64,000 nt of DNA from positions 248,001-312,000 of the forward strand of contig JAKJXP020000008.1 of NCBI GenBank assembly GCA_022225965.2, in the 5' to 3' direction. The first letter of the stretch is position 1. Every line of letters begins with the position of its first letter. The notes under the pieces are model-generated. The model did not search any database and had not been told where the DNA came from. It was given only the letters and a program-made list of their open reading frames with translations. The DNA comes from Diatrype stigma. Lineage: Eukaryota > Ascomycota > Sordariomycetes > Xylariales > Diatrypaceae. The position numbers were made by a program, and so were the translations under genes. Below, piece by piece: positions 34,033-45,285 of this stretch.

Positions 34033-34587
34033 TTACTGCTGGGAGAATACCTTCTTCCCATCCAGGCTCATGAATACGAGAGAGTGTCCTTTCTTCAAGA
34101 AGTCTCTCTCCGCCCTGCCATTCATGATCTCCTTGACAGTTGTCTCAGCCGTGATAGTGACAAACTTGAGGCCCCATTCAGTCGCCTTTCGCTTGGCGGC
34201 ACCCCACGACCATCGAGTCTGGGTGTCGAGGTCCCAGATCCCAGACACGGTGAAGGCACGAACCATAGTGTTCCCAACGATAGTGGAAGAGTAGAATCCC
34301 TCAACGGTGATGTTCTCATTGAAAGCAGCGAGCTTGTCGATCAGGCCAGCGTTGATGACCATGGCCCAGTACGGGATAGAGAAGATCTCCTCGTAATCGA
34401 AATTTGCGTTGCAAACGCCGACGCGGCCAACACCTTCGATCAAGTGGCTGGCTTCCTTAAGGTGGCGGAGGCACTTTGCCATGTCGGAATCATGGCGGAG
34501 GAAGTATACAGTCATCGATGATGCTTGTAAAGGCCGCGTCGTTACTAGGTACATCGTCAATGGCTCGCGAATTAGATTCTTCGTCAT
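34033..34587 (-). CDS. Hypothetical protein, probably incomplete or decayed at its 5' end
   Basis: A 184-codon frame whose second half looks coding, with ordered hydrophobic patterning such as YWAMVINAGLIDKLAAFNEN and WGLKFVTITAETTVKEIM. I do not recognise the family. Upstream, to about 34851, a second minus-strand frame contains a Gly-rich VLIGGRLSAGLAVAI segment that resembles a nucleotide-binding beta-alpha-beta turn. It ends in a stop just before the start of this frame and has no ATG of its own, while the good ATG at 34838 is in a third frame. Two frame changes without clear splice sites suggest a damaged gene. Confidence 0.4.
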   Translation of the reverse strand: MTKNLIREPLTMYLVTTRPLQASSMTVYFLRHDSDMAKCLRHLKEASHLIEGVGRVGVCNANFDYEEIFSIPYWAMVINAGLIDKLAAFNENITVEGFYSSTIVGNTMVRAFTVSGIWDLDTQTRWSWGAAKRKATEWGLKFVTITAETTVKEIMNGRAERDFLKKGHSLVFMSLDGKKVFSQQ

Positions 34588-34851
34588 GATGCCGAAGCCC
34601 GTAACCGAAGGGTCGGGAATAAATCGGGTCTATCCCAGACCGTCTGAAATGCCACCGACTGGGTCCACTCTTGGAACCCCAGTGCCTTTGTGGTGGAAGT
34701 GGCTTCGATTTTTGACTTGGTCAAACCCAAGGGAAGTCCGAAAGGTTTCTTCCTGCCTTCTAGCAAAACAGGATCGCGAATTGCGACAGCAAGGCCGGCC
34801 GAGAGCCTTCCACCGATGAGGACCGGCTTGATTCTCCATTTTAATTGGCAC
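34588..34851 (-). pseudogene. Possible frameshifted 5' part of the adjacent hypothetical gene
   Basis: Two overlapping minus-strand frames cover this interval. One has the ATG with a strong context (AAAATGG) but runs into a stop near 34630. The other has the Gly-rich LIGGRLSAGLA segment but no ATG. No clean intron joins them to each other or to the downstream frame, so frameshift decay is the simplest reading. A missed micro-exon structure is the alternative. Confidence 0.3.
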
Positions 34852-37046
34852 TGGTGATGTGTGTGATAGAGTGGATAATGGAACTGTCCTCCTAGGATAA
34901 CAACGTAAGTTGCTGGATGATTGAGATTGACCCGATGACGATGGATAGAAATTTGCGGATGATGTTGGGGGATTGGGCTACTAAGGTAATTGTGAAGAAG
35001 AGAAGAAGTTATAAAGGGAGGGAGAGCTGCCTAAATAGTGAATGCAGTCAGTTAGTATTGGGGCCAGAATCAGTTTTATCAACACAAATAAGGGTCCCCC
35101 ATGCTAGAAGTACCTATTGTTCAATGTACCTATTGTGTAATCATATCTATATGCCGAGGATTCCTTGGGAAATAGTCGTAAGGCCACCGCATATGCTGGT
35201 ACAAGGTCACCGAGCTAATTAAGAGAGGACGTACCGATTATGGTACTGACTACACGATATCCCTAAAGGCAGACAACAACACAGTACAATTATACCAGCT
35301 TGGACCAGATACCGTGCATATATATATATATGTCGTGATTACTCAAGCATCTTGATTTACTGGATGATTGGTGCCTGTACTTGGGTATATGAGGTATTGA
35401 TATGACATGATGGGGAGATCATTGAGGGAAAGTGGTATATTCAATGCTGTTCCCCATTTTATAGTGTACTTATAAACACTTTACATTATGCGGACCAGGG
35501 TAAAGGCTATATCAAGTACACGATCCTTATAACCTCAGTTCTACCTATGATACATGGGAGTTTGTAAAGACCAATGTCACGTGCTAGATCCCGCTTGACT
35601 ATGCTTAAGACCACAGATGCCAACATCTAACCATAGGTTAAATCTAAGTAGATTTTCTGTTTCTGCTCTGATTGCTTGATTGTCTCTGCTGCCCTGCAGA
35701 TTATACTTTATTGCCCAACATTTACTTATTTCCCACCTTCCATGTTTCTTCCAATGACAGAATTGCTATCTTTACTTTATGGCGTTTTAATATTCTGTGA
35801 AGTCAGAAAATAAATATCATGTACATATGTATCCGGTAGCCCGCTATAGATAGGTACTGGAAGAGGTTCACAGTGTCCGAAACCACCTGCTTTATGCATC
35901 CATACAGCTAGATGTATCTAGATACGTCATGTCTTGTTAGGATTGCATGTGAGGTTGAGCTGAAATTGGATAGGAAGCTATTGGGGTAGTAACCACTTGA
36001 AGTTCCATCATGTATCCATCCAGTCGTCACCCTCTCATTTTCTCTCGATCAGTTGCAATGCCGTACATACATAGAGGACGGAGAAATATGATAATCTACA
36101 CATAGTGGCTATAGTGGCAGTTTTCGGCTGCCATGTCAATACCTTAGCATCCGCTGCTAGAGAAATATTTGATATTCTTCTCAGAGTTACTTCTGAACAC
36201 TTTTGCCTGGATGTTATTGATTATGAGCCATTTCCTTCCAGTACCATAACGTATTTGCTGAATTTAATCCTGAGTATTGCCATATTATTATCAAAGGCTT
36301 TTCAGACCACTAATAGATTAGAAGGCTAGAGATGAACGCATTAACCAAACGAAAGGGGAGAGACAATTTTGCCAGTCTTGTTACCAAGAATTTAAGTGAC
36401 CAAAAGGAGGCAGCTGAGCCCCTTGGAACTAACGCCCCTTAGCCCCTATATGTATCCTTATGACACTATACCGTATTAGGGCAAGTCATGTCACCTATGC
36501 TAGCGCCTGGGCAGGGGGCCCCTTCGGGTCCTATAAGGCGCGTTGAAGTCCCCCCATCCCAGCAGAGCGCCATTCTTACATGTAGTGGTATCTTGATGCT
36601 GCAAAAATGAATACGACAAAGCCTTATAGTGAGTAATAGGACTTGACCGAAGCATATCAGATTTATCTGGTTCCACACAATGCGCACACCCAGAAATGAA
36701 ACCAGCTTCAAGACGTGGCAAGATAAGAGAAGTTTCCAAGGAAGTAAAAATACTGTCTCGATGTGATTTCTAGTCCAAATGCATAAGGTGAATAAGGTAT
36801 ACTGACAACTGATGGTTATTAATCTTTAAGCATGAACATGACCAATGCTACGCCTCGGTCCGCTACAAACCCGCCTTGTGCTATGTAGAACGCCCACGAC
36901 GTTGGCTAGCCAAGTAAATCATTCAGAAAGCTAGCTACTCCGAGGCGCACTGCCGGCATATCATGAACCGCAAAATATGGAGCTCAGCATCGCCATTTAT
37001 ATGGAACTTATGGAAGTGACCGCCTACGAATTTTTCACCAGCATCC
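34852..37046. other. AT-rich gene-poor region
   Basis: About 2.2 kb without a supported gene, notably richer in A+T and TpA steps than the rest of the window, including a (TA)n run at about 35319-35332. It could be an old repeat mutated by RIP, but I see no termini, direct repeats or coding remnants. Confidence 0.4.
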
Positions 37047-37616
37047 TTGATCTTCCGACCACCTGGCACGACTACATACCTGTTCACTTACGAGCGCAAG
37101 TGTTTGATATCACCTCCTAACCTTACAACTAACAGAGAAGCCCGAAATGTCGTTGGCGGCTCAGACAGTCGTGTCCACGCCGGGACCCCGGCGCTGCAGC
37201 GCGCGCTCTTCTTTCAGCCCATCGCTGCCACAAGCAGCGCCGAACTGGTCCGCGACCGGAAGCGCAACCCGCTGCTCCAGGAGGCATCCCGGCCGTTCTT
37301 CAAAGATAACGTAAAGCGGCCAAGTGGAACGAACGATGTGGGTGGACTGACAGTCCACGCCAGGAGTCGCCCGTTCGCGTTCATGGACTCAGGTAATGAT
37401 ACGGTAGTAAGGACGAGACGGGCAACGGGGTTGATGTGGATGATGATGGCTGCTGCTGCCATCGCCGCCGTCGTCTTTCGGGTCGCGAGTTACGGGGAGG
37501 AATGGCAGGTGCGCGGGGTGACTGAGAAAAGTACGTCGCGCGAGGACTGCTTGCCCGAGTGGGAAGGGAGGGTTGTGGATTTGAAGTTTGTCAGTAGAGA
37601 GTGTTGGTTTGGGTAG
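37047..37616 (+). CDS. Doubtful hypothetical protein with one membrane segment
   Basis: A 189-codon frame coinciding with a local GC-rich island (about 37140-37500) in AT-rich surroundings. From about residue 30 it reads as a basic region, then a hydrophobic segment GLMWMMMAAAAIAAVVF, then a charged tail. No domain is recognised, other frames are also open in the island, and the first 30 residues look non-coding. Weakly supported. Confidence 0.25.
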   Translation: MIFRPPGTTTYLFTYERKCLISPPNLTTNREARNVVGGSDSRVHAGTPALQRALFFQPIAATSSAELVRDRKRNPLLQEASRPFFKDNVKRPSGTNDVGGLTVHARSRPFAFMDSGNDTVVRTRRATGLMWMMMAAAAIAAVVFRVASYGEEWQVRGVTEKSTSREDCLPEWEGRVVDLKFVSRECWFG

Positions 37617-37898
37617 ACATACAGGGTTCTATAGGTACTATGTAGAGATGCATACTAAGACTACCATGTTATATTTGAGTGATTATGGGCCTCTCAGCTT
37701 CCAAAGAAGCTGTCCATACCAAGATCAGTCGCACAGGAGTAATAACATACGTTATCGATATCAGGTCTTATAGCCAAATACTCACCCAAAAACCAAAGAG
37801 GACATGACTTATTTACTGATACGACTAGATCCTATGTTCATGATAAGCTGTGAGATGGGTCGGCGCTATCAACCGGCGATCGCGTCCATCCGGGAGGA
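37617..37898. other. Intergenic flank of the hAT MITE
   Basis: No gene is seen between the doubtful frame ending at 37616 and the target duplication. Confidence 0.4.
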
Positions 37899-38465
37899 GT
37901 CGCGATCAGGGTGTCAAGCAACGCAACCTGTGCAACGTGATGTCCACCATTTGGTGGACACCACCCTCTGCAATCCATCCATTCGGGATTTTTCGAAATT
38001 GCGCAACCTGCAACGCAATCCACGATAACTTCCCCTGGTTGCGCAACTGGTGGCAGGTTGCAGTGGCTGGTAATTGTGGCTAGTATACACCGCCACACCA
38101 AGGATTATAGGGGCTAGTAGGGGTTAAAGTGGAGGCTGGTGGAGGGGGGGGGGGTACCAGGAGGGGGTACGTGCTAGGGAGTACCAGGTATCCATGGATG
38201 GGTCGGATAGGTCGAATGGGTCGGTAATAACTGCAATACGCTTCGAATACGTCAGATAAACGCCCAAAATCCGTTTTACGACCTTTGTATATGCCCTCAC
38301 TTTTGCCCGATTTGGGTACTGCAACCAGTGCAACGCCACTGCAATTTGGTTGCAGTTGCGCAACTTCAATCCACCAAATCCAGGGTGCTGGTTGCAGTTA
38401 CTGCAATCCATCCACCAGAGGGCTTGGTTGCAGTGGATTGCGTTGCTTGACACCCTGGTCGCGAT
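37899..38465. mobile_element. Non-autonomous hAT-type MITE with target duplications
   Basis: The element runs 37907-38457 (551 bp). Its ends are perfect 20-bp terminal inverted repeats, CAGGGTGTCAAGCAACGCAA. It is flanked on both sides by an identical 8-bp direct repeat GTCGCGAT (37899-37906 and 38458-38465). CAGGG-type ends and 8-bp duplications are diagnostic of hAT elements. Inside are three TTGCGCAA palindromes (37999, 38039, 38356), many GCAACC/GGTTGC subterminal motifs, a 9-bp-arm hairpin at 37941-37960 and an 11-G tract near 38144-38154. No transposase frame is present, so movement would need a transposase in trans. The intact duplication and TIRs suggest a fairly recent insertion. Confidence 0.9.
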
Positions 38466-41407
38466 ACCTGGTTCCCACAGTAGAAGATCCGTACCCCGCA
38501 AGATAATCCATTGACTGAAATATTGCCCATTCTGTGGCATTGCCAGTAGTTGCTGTGTGCGATTATGGCAAATGATGGTTGACTTAAAGTAGATACCCAG
38601 GGGTCAGATCGAATGGGGATCCGTATGTATTCTCGGACTCGGAGGGAACAGCCAAGTTTGGACACCAGCTTGAGTCAAGCTAGCCCCGGGAGAGAACATC
38701 GCTCCACGAGTAAACGATTCAGGTGCATCAGTAAGGTCTCAATCGGAACCCTAAATACTGGTCATGAAGGGATATTTTAAAAGAGGTGAATATGGATCGA
38801 CGTAGTAGGAGAATAAATGAATATAAATTCAACCCAAGGCCGACGTGATGCGGGACGGGAAGAAGTGGGACCAGGGGCAGACGCCATCATTAGGTATCTT
38901 GAGATCTTCTGCCGGGAGTGCAGCTAATAGTAACTACCACCCTTCAGCGTAATTGGCGAGTTCGACATGTCCAACCCGAGTCCCGACTAATGTATATGTT
39001 ACTAGGTAATGTATATGTTGTCTGCACCAACCTGATTAGCCTTGGTGAAAGAGCGATGTTCAGCAGGAGTATTGTAGCTACAAAAAACGTGGCTCAAACC
39101 ACCATCCTGCATCCCGGTGCTAATCCTGAGCCTGAGTGGCTGTCCATAGTTGTGGTGTTGTGGGGAGCATTAGCTAATAGCACCTAGAGGCTAGTCAGTT
39201 CTAGGTCCTCGGGTGGAAGAGCTGCAGTGCAACCTCATATCCAATTTCTATTTGACACTGACACACTGGAGAAGAAGCTCCGCGCTAACCAATCGCTTAA
39301 GAATGCGTTTACGGATGTTACGACCTATAATATATCCTAGGTCCTTCTGTGAGTCCAATCTATCGATGCGCAACTGCCCTGGACACAATAGCCACCATCG
39401 CGTGATGCAATTCGGTGGCTTGTGAGTTGAATTCGCTGCCATAAAACTGTGGCGCTAGCCGTTGTTGAAATAACACGTCATAGACTCTAAGGTATCGGAT
39501 CACGGCATGTGGACGGGAAGCTTACCTACCTAGGTGGTCTAGTAGGTATAAGTATGGACTGATGACCTGGAAAATTACATACCTAGGTAGCACCTTGCTT
39601 GATGTGCTCCCACCTACCGATTTGTTAGCATCTTTTGCCTACCTACACGTTTCTATCTCGCTTTTTCCTGTTCTGTGATGACGCTACCATTTAAGACACT
39701 ACAATTCCAGGGAAGGCTTGCCAATCATCTTTCTAGCCAGCCCGGAATACACTGGATACTTTCGTCGTGGCCTTTCAAGTTTGAGCATTACCTTACGTCA
39801 TATGACACGAGACTTGTCAACTTGGCTGGCATTGGTAGTGATAGTAGAAGTCGAAGAGGTTTGTTTCGTGAATGAGATTGCTATCTTACCTGCCCTTTTC
39901 GTACATGTGGCATGGTCTGAGTTGCGGTGGTGCCATGAGTCTGGTGATATGACTATGCGGCCAGGAAGGGAAAATTCATCGCAGAGAAGCCAGGAAGGTA
40001 AATCCAATGCCAAGTACGTTTTGATCGCGCTGAGTTCTTTTGAATGGGCTGGTTGCGATTAGGTTAGCATGGACTGACAGATTGGTTCGACATGACTATC
40101 GAATCTTGAGAATGTAGCAGAGCACTGAACCATCAGACGAAGATTGAGAAAAGGAATATAGGCGGTGGGGCAGCTGAAATTAATACCCTTGGCCTTGTGG
40201 GGGTATTGAGTGCTATTTTCGTCATTTTATCTTGACGAGGAATTCATGAAATGCCCGAAGCGCAGGATGTTCACGGATCTAATCGCAAATTTTATCGTGG
40301 TAGTTAAGTTTTAAGATTGACGTGCGAGTCCGGCTGTGATCTGAGATGGAGCTATTCATATTCTGGGTTGTGGTTGTTCACATATGGCGAACATATGGCA
40401 GTCTAGCGGCCTAGTACGTACATACACACCCAACTAAGCAAGCTAGGGTATAATAAGGTATAATAACCCCAGATTAAAGCAAGGATATAAGGGATTTATG
40501 GGGCCAGTTAGTGATGTTTTCGGTACATGGAATTAGGACGCGCGATCCCGATCCACCACCCTAGCCAATTGGAGACGGTCTGGACCTTAAGGAAGTGCCT
40601 TGGTGCATGCTGCCATAGCTATGACGTACTTCATCACAAAATTCAACGTCACTATTAACCTTGAAAGATGGAAAGCTCAATGGAAAGACTGTCATGATCT
40701 AATATGCAGCACCTAATCAAGGCAGTCAAGTCATCCACAGGCACATGCAATCGCCGGAAGTAGTCACTAGCTCCATAATGAATCAATAGATGGACATGGG
40801 CATTGAAGTCGTAGCTGGACAATTAACTACCCAAGTACCTACCCGACTGCGCAGGTCATGGTGGCGGTGGCATGTATCTGTCCAGTTGCGCTGCCCTGTC
40901 GCGAGCTGGAAGCGGGCACCGTCGCGTCAATGTTCCTGTACTCTCCAGATAGACTCCCAGCCCTTGGCTACTGGCGGTTACTGGATTCCTGTAGGTAGGA
41001 GGTACATACATACATACTGACCCGGGCTACCAGAGCTACCAGAGCTACAGGTACTTGGTTCACCCCATCACATCACCCACGACCCTCTCCCCTCTTTCAT
41101 ACATACTGCCCACCGACTACCAAACACACACTGCAAAGTATAAACACCTTTTATCCTCCCCCAGACCCTCGCGTGTTCCTCGGGTTCCCTCTTCCTGACC
41201 CTTTCACTATTCATCAAGTAAACCGACTGTCGTATTCCACGATAATATACCCCATAATATCCTTTCCTTTTGATACCCTGATACCCAATCAACAAGTCCC
41301 TTTGTCTGTCAATCAACCTCAAGTAAAAACAACCTAGTCTTGTTGTTCACCTTGATTCCACACATTTTACTCGACAGATACCCCGAGGCATACCTCAAAC
41401 CGCGGCC
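38466..41407. other. Intergenic, 2.9 kb without a supported gene
   Basis: Short frames (for example 39718-40062 plus) have no domain or splice support. The last 300 bases (about 41070-41400) are strongly C/T- and C/A-rich and probably form the promoter and 5' UTR of the downstream DUF4449-type gene. Confidence 0.45.
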
Positions 41408-44146
41408 ATGGCCAGTGTCAACAAACCTCTCGACCCCAAGCAGAAGGAGGCGGATGTCAATCGCAAGCTGCAAATTTACGGCATCTTCAATGCCTTCCAG
41501 AATGGCAAGGTCCCATCTGTAAGTCCGCAAAAGATGATGACAGTACTACCAACCCAGCAGCGAAAAGCTAACAAAACATCCATTGTAGAACGAGCAAATC
41601 GATGTTGCGCTCAACAGTTTCCTCGCCTCAAGGGCGCTAGGAAAACCGTCTAACAAACTTTCCGAGGAAGGGCGCGAGCTCGTCGCAGACTTCAAAGAGG
41701 TCGTTAACGAGGCGAAGCTACTGTTGCTCTCCAAGAATGAAGGAAACCTTCTACAAGACTTCATTTGGCAAACTCAACAGTTCGATGCCAAGACGGTCAC
41801 CGCGCCGAATGCACCTGTCGATAAGGAGACGGCCAAGCAGCACGGCGACCAAGCCTTGCAAGGCTTGCGAACGCTGGGTACTCTGATTATTACTAATGGC
41901 CAGTTCCGCAAGCTACGTAAGCATACAAAACCAATCAACAACGACTCGTCGCGGTTACTAACCCTGCTTTAGTGAAGGATGCCACCGTCCTCATCCGCGA
42001 CATGGCCGGGGATGCGGCCACCAGCGCTGCAACCAAAGTCAGGCCTTCGGGTGATGCGCTTGCTAACCTCGATGAACCTGCCCAAGACAACACTTGGCAT
42101 GATGCACCCGACTTTTCCAAGGCGACTGTGAAGAGTCAGCTTCAGAGTGTTTACAAGGGCGACCCGAAGAAAGATGCTCAAGATGTTGCTGGTACTACTT
42201 CTAGCGCTGCCCGGGGTCCAGATGGCAGTATCGATCCGTCATCCGGAGCACAAGCAGCTGCGAACCAAATCAGCTCCAGGATCCCTGATGAAAAGAAGGA
42301 GAACGTGAAGCAGACGGCCAAGGAAACAGCTGCAGCATATCGTGCTCGTACTAAGGACTACCTTTCCAAAAAGATGCCCGAAGAGCGTCGTGAGAGGACT
42401 ATCTGGCGTCTCAAGGTGAGCTCAGCTTCGAGTGTCAGTGGTATATATCGGTACTAATAATTTACAGAAAATGGTTCTTGAATGCCAGCAGCATCCTGAC
42501 TACCAGGAGGCTATCAACACTCTGCTGGACCTGGCCGATGAGTACGGAAGTCACAGCAAGAGTCTTGCTACAGGCGGCACTGGTGCCGTGAAGGAAACTA
42601 GAGTTGGCCTAGCTGCGGCTGAGGCTGACCTTAAGGTACGGACTATGATGAAATGCGTTGTGATGGCACATTGCTAACGTCTTGATAGACACTTATCGAG
42701 CGCTTCGCCAATGGAACGTCCAGTGACGATCTTTGGGCTTCCATCAACACTATCTATGAGGACGCTGACAGAGATCCCGAACTCAAGGACTGGTTCAAGG
42801 CTATCAACACGTACATTCGTAGAAGTCTCAAGGAGGAGGGATACATCTTGGATGAGGAGTCGAACCAGGAATGGAACCGTCTGTACGACCACGGCGACTA
42901 CCTACTCCGTGAGAAGTACAAGGTTCATACACACCGGATCGTTGATGAGATCAAATTTCTGGCCGATCAGTTCGACCAAGATCCCCAGAACAAGTCATTC
43001 GCTGCATCAGTGGAGAAGTTGTTCAAGAACCTTGGCAGCGACGACAGCGGCAAGCCTACCTTCAAGCCTCATTTGGTGAAGGACTTGACCGACGTTATCA
43101 TACCCGCTGCGCTTGAGAACATTGCCTACATTCCTGTTCCCCGAATCGAGTACTCAGACCCTCAGATTGACGCAGTCATTGAGAACCTTGTCTTGGAAAG
43201 TGACAACTTCATGCCCAACGTTTTGGAGGTTGCCAGTGACAACTACTTCCGTTGGGGTCGCAAGAAGATTGCCAGCAAGAACAAGAACTCCATCGACATC
43301 AAGGTCACCGGTATTCAAATGGATCTGCGTGACGTCAGCTTCTACGTCAAGCGCAAGCAAGGTTTCCCGGCTATCACGGACACTGGTATTGCCAACCTTT
43401 TCCTCGGTGGCGATGGATTCAGCTTCAGATTGAAGCTGTCGACCGCAGACCCCTCCGATAGGCAGAACTTCTTCAAGGTTGACAAGGTTGATGTCGATGT
43501 CAAGAACCTGCAGATCAAGCTTGTGAAGTCCAGCCACAAGCTGCTGTTTGGTCTGTTCAAGCCAATGATGCTCAAGGTCCTCCGTCCGGCTGTCCAGAAG
43601 GTGGCTGAGAAGCAGCTCAAGGCTGAGTTCAGCAAGCTCGACCAGCTGCTTTTCCAGATCAAGCAAGAAGCGGACCGTGCTTTGGAATCGGCCAAGAGCG
43701 ACCCTACCAATGTCCCCAACATGTATAAGCGCTATGCGGACGCTGCTCAGAAGAAGATACTCCAGGGCAAGAAGAAGGCTGAAGCTGTTGCAGCGGACAA
43801 GAAGGTCAACATGGCGGTTACCAAGGAGGACAGCATCTTCCCAGATATCCATCTCCCTGGTGGAATTAGCTCGAAGGCCACCGAGTACAAGGAGCTTGCC
43901 CGCAAGGGTGAGAAGTGGGAGAGCCCTGTCTTCTCGATCGGCGCAGCCTCCAAGAGCACCACGATTCCAAGTGCTCCGGCTGTCACACGCAAGCCTCATC
44001 CCATTGATAGCGCTAATGGCAACTATAACAATGGCCACGGCAACGGCAATGGTGCTAACGGCCACTATTCCAGCGGACGGACTGTGAACGGAAAGCTAGC
44101 TGCACCCGCCCAACCCACGACTGGCAACCACATGGTCACAATCTAG
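41408..44146 (+). CDS. DUF4449-family protein (BPI/LBP-like lipid-binding fold suspected)
   Basis: Five exons, 41408-41518, 41589-41916, 41973-42415, 42468-42635 and 42689-44146, all in phase, give 835 residues; introns are 52-70 nt. The N-terminal half is helical and charged (RKLQIYGIFNAFQNGKVPSN; RTLGTLIITNGQFRKLLKDA). The C-terminal half contains IPVPRIEYSDPQIDAVIENL, FLADQF, IDIKVTGIQMDLRDVSFYVKRKQGFP and DVKNLQIKLVKSSHKLLFGLFKP, typical of a large conserved fungal family with a DUF4449 domain and resemblance to tubular lipid-transfer folds. The tail is Asn/Gly-rich and ends in HMVTI. It is widely conserved and expressed-looking (C/T-rich promoter, regular introns). A role at membranes or in lipid transfer is inference. 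Confidence 0.88.
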
Positions 44147-44662
44147 GGATAGATGGTGACATGGGCTGGATTTGATGGCCGGGCGGAGGTGGAAGCACTG
44201 ATAATACCCAATAATAAGTGCATTCCATTGAAAAGGAGACATTGAAAAGGGAAATGGAAACAGTGGTTAGGAAAGGCCGGGGATGCTTATACCCTCATAT
44301 GGTTATACCACCATATGGATGCGGCTGAATTGTTTGGGAGGTGGCTTATGAGGTGCTTTAACGTTGCGACATGAATGATACCTCTTCCCTATGACGAACT
44401 TTTCCTTTGTTATGCAGAGTATTCATTTGCAGTCTTCTAGTAGTAATCGAGAAAAGGGCATTCAATCTCACTTGCTAGATCATGGCCTATGATTGTGTGT
44501 ATCTAACGTGTGTATATCATGCGTACATGGGAGATAATGGGGAAGCTTCCTATTATTGTGAAGATGAGCTTCTTTCTTATTGTCAAGATGAACCGGGCCT
44601 GGTTCGTGCACAGTGACTACCCAATGGCAAGACGTGATTGGACCAAATGATCAGCTGGGAGC
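44147..44662. other. Intergenic, 3' flank of the DUF4449 gene
   Basis: No gene. It contains two close copies of CATTGAAAAGG near 44225-44250 and two ATATGG(T/A)-centred repeats at about 44298-44318. Confidence 0.45.
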
Positions 44663-45008
44663 TAAGGGGGTGTTCTCGATCAAAAGCAGAACGATGCTCT
44701 TGCTTATGGCTCGTGCTGAAGAACTTGCATAATTCGTACCCGTGGGGCTTGTATCTTTCATATTTCGAAGTACATTCAGCATGCACGGGCCTTTTTGAAG
44801 ATCTGCTGAATCTTATCGACGATGCACCCAATGGATAAGCTTGACGGCTTCAAAAACTTCTGGGGCAGCGTTCCGCCCGAATAGCTGCTTGTGGCAGCGG
44901 TTTGTGGGTCGACGACCGTCGGACGATACTCGATGTACCCTCCAGGGCTTTTCCAGGGGTGCAAAGTTATTAATCGTTTTTCTGCTTTTGATCGAGAACA
45001 CCCCCTAA
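44663..45008. mobile_element. Non-autonomous PIF/Harbinger-type MITE
   Basis: The element runs 44666-45005 (340 bp). Its terminal inverted repeats are perfect over 26 bp, beginning GGGGGTGTTCTCG; the right copy is the reverse complement at 44980-45005. Both ends abut a TAA trinucleotide (44663-44665 and 45006-45008), the 3-bp target duplication (TWA) typical of PIF/Harbinger elements, whose ends are also G-rich. There is no transposase frame. It lies between the DUF4449 gene and the MED22 promoter. Confidence 0.85.
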
Positions 45009-45285
45009 CTATGCCTTATCGACCCACTTGGATTAAGTAAGTACCTACTTGGACAATAGGCGCTGAACAGGCGCTGAATAGGCAATTTCGATGTTATCTG
45101 AACTACACAGCACCAACTTTGCCTGCAGCTTTCCTACAAACCACACCACCGACTTTCAACACACAGAAATCATCAAGAACCAAAGACCTTCTGGATACCA
45201 AACCTGATCGTCTCTTGACTTAGAATCAATCAATTCAATCACCTAATCGCTTGAGCAACCACACCACACAACAAAGTCAGTTAAA
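45009..45285 (+). promoter_or_regulatory. Likely promoter and 5' UTR of the MED22 gene
   Basis: The C/A-rich, AC-repeated sequence from about 45125 to 45280 (many CACACC and CAATCAATC steps) leads to an ATG in strong context (GTTAAAATGG). This is typical of a transcribed 5' UTR in filamentous fungi. Confidence 0.45.
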
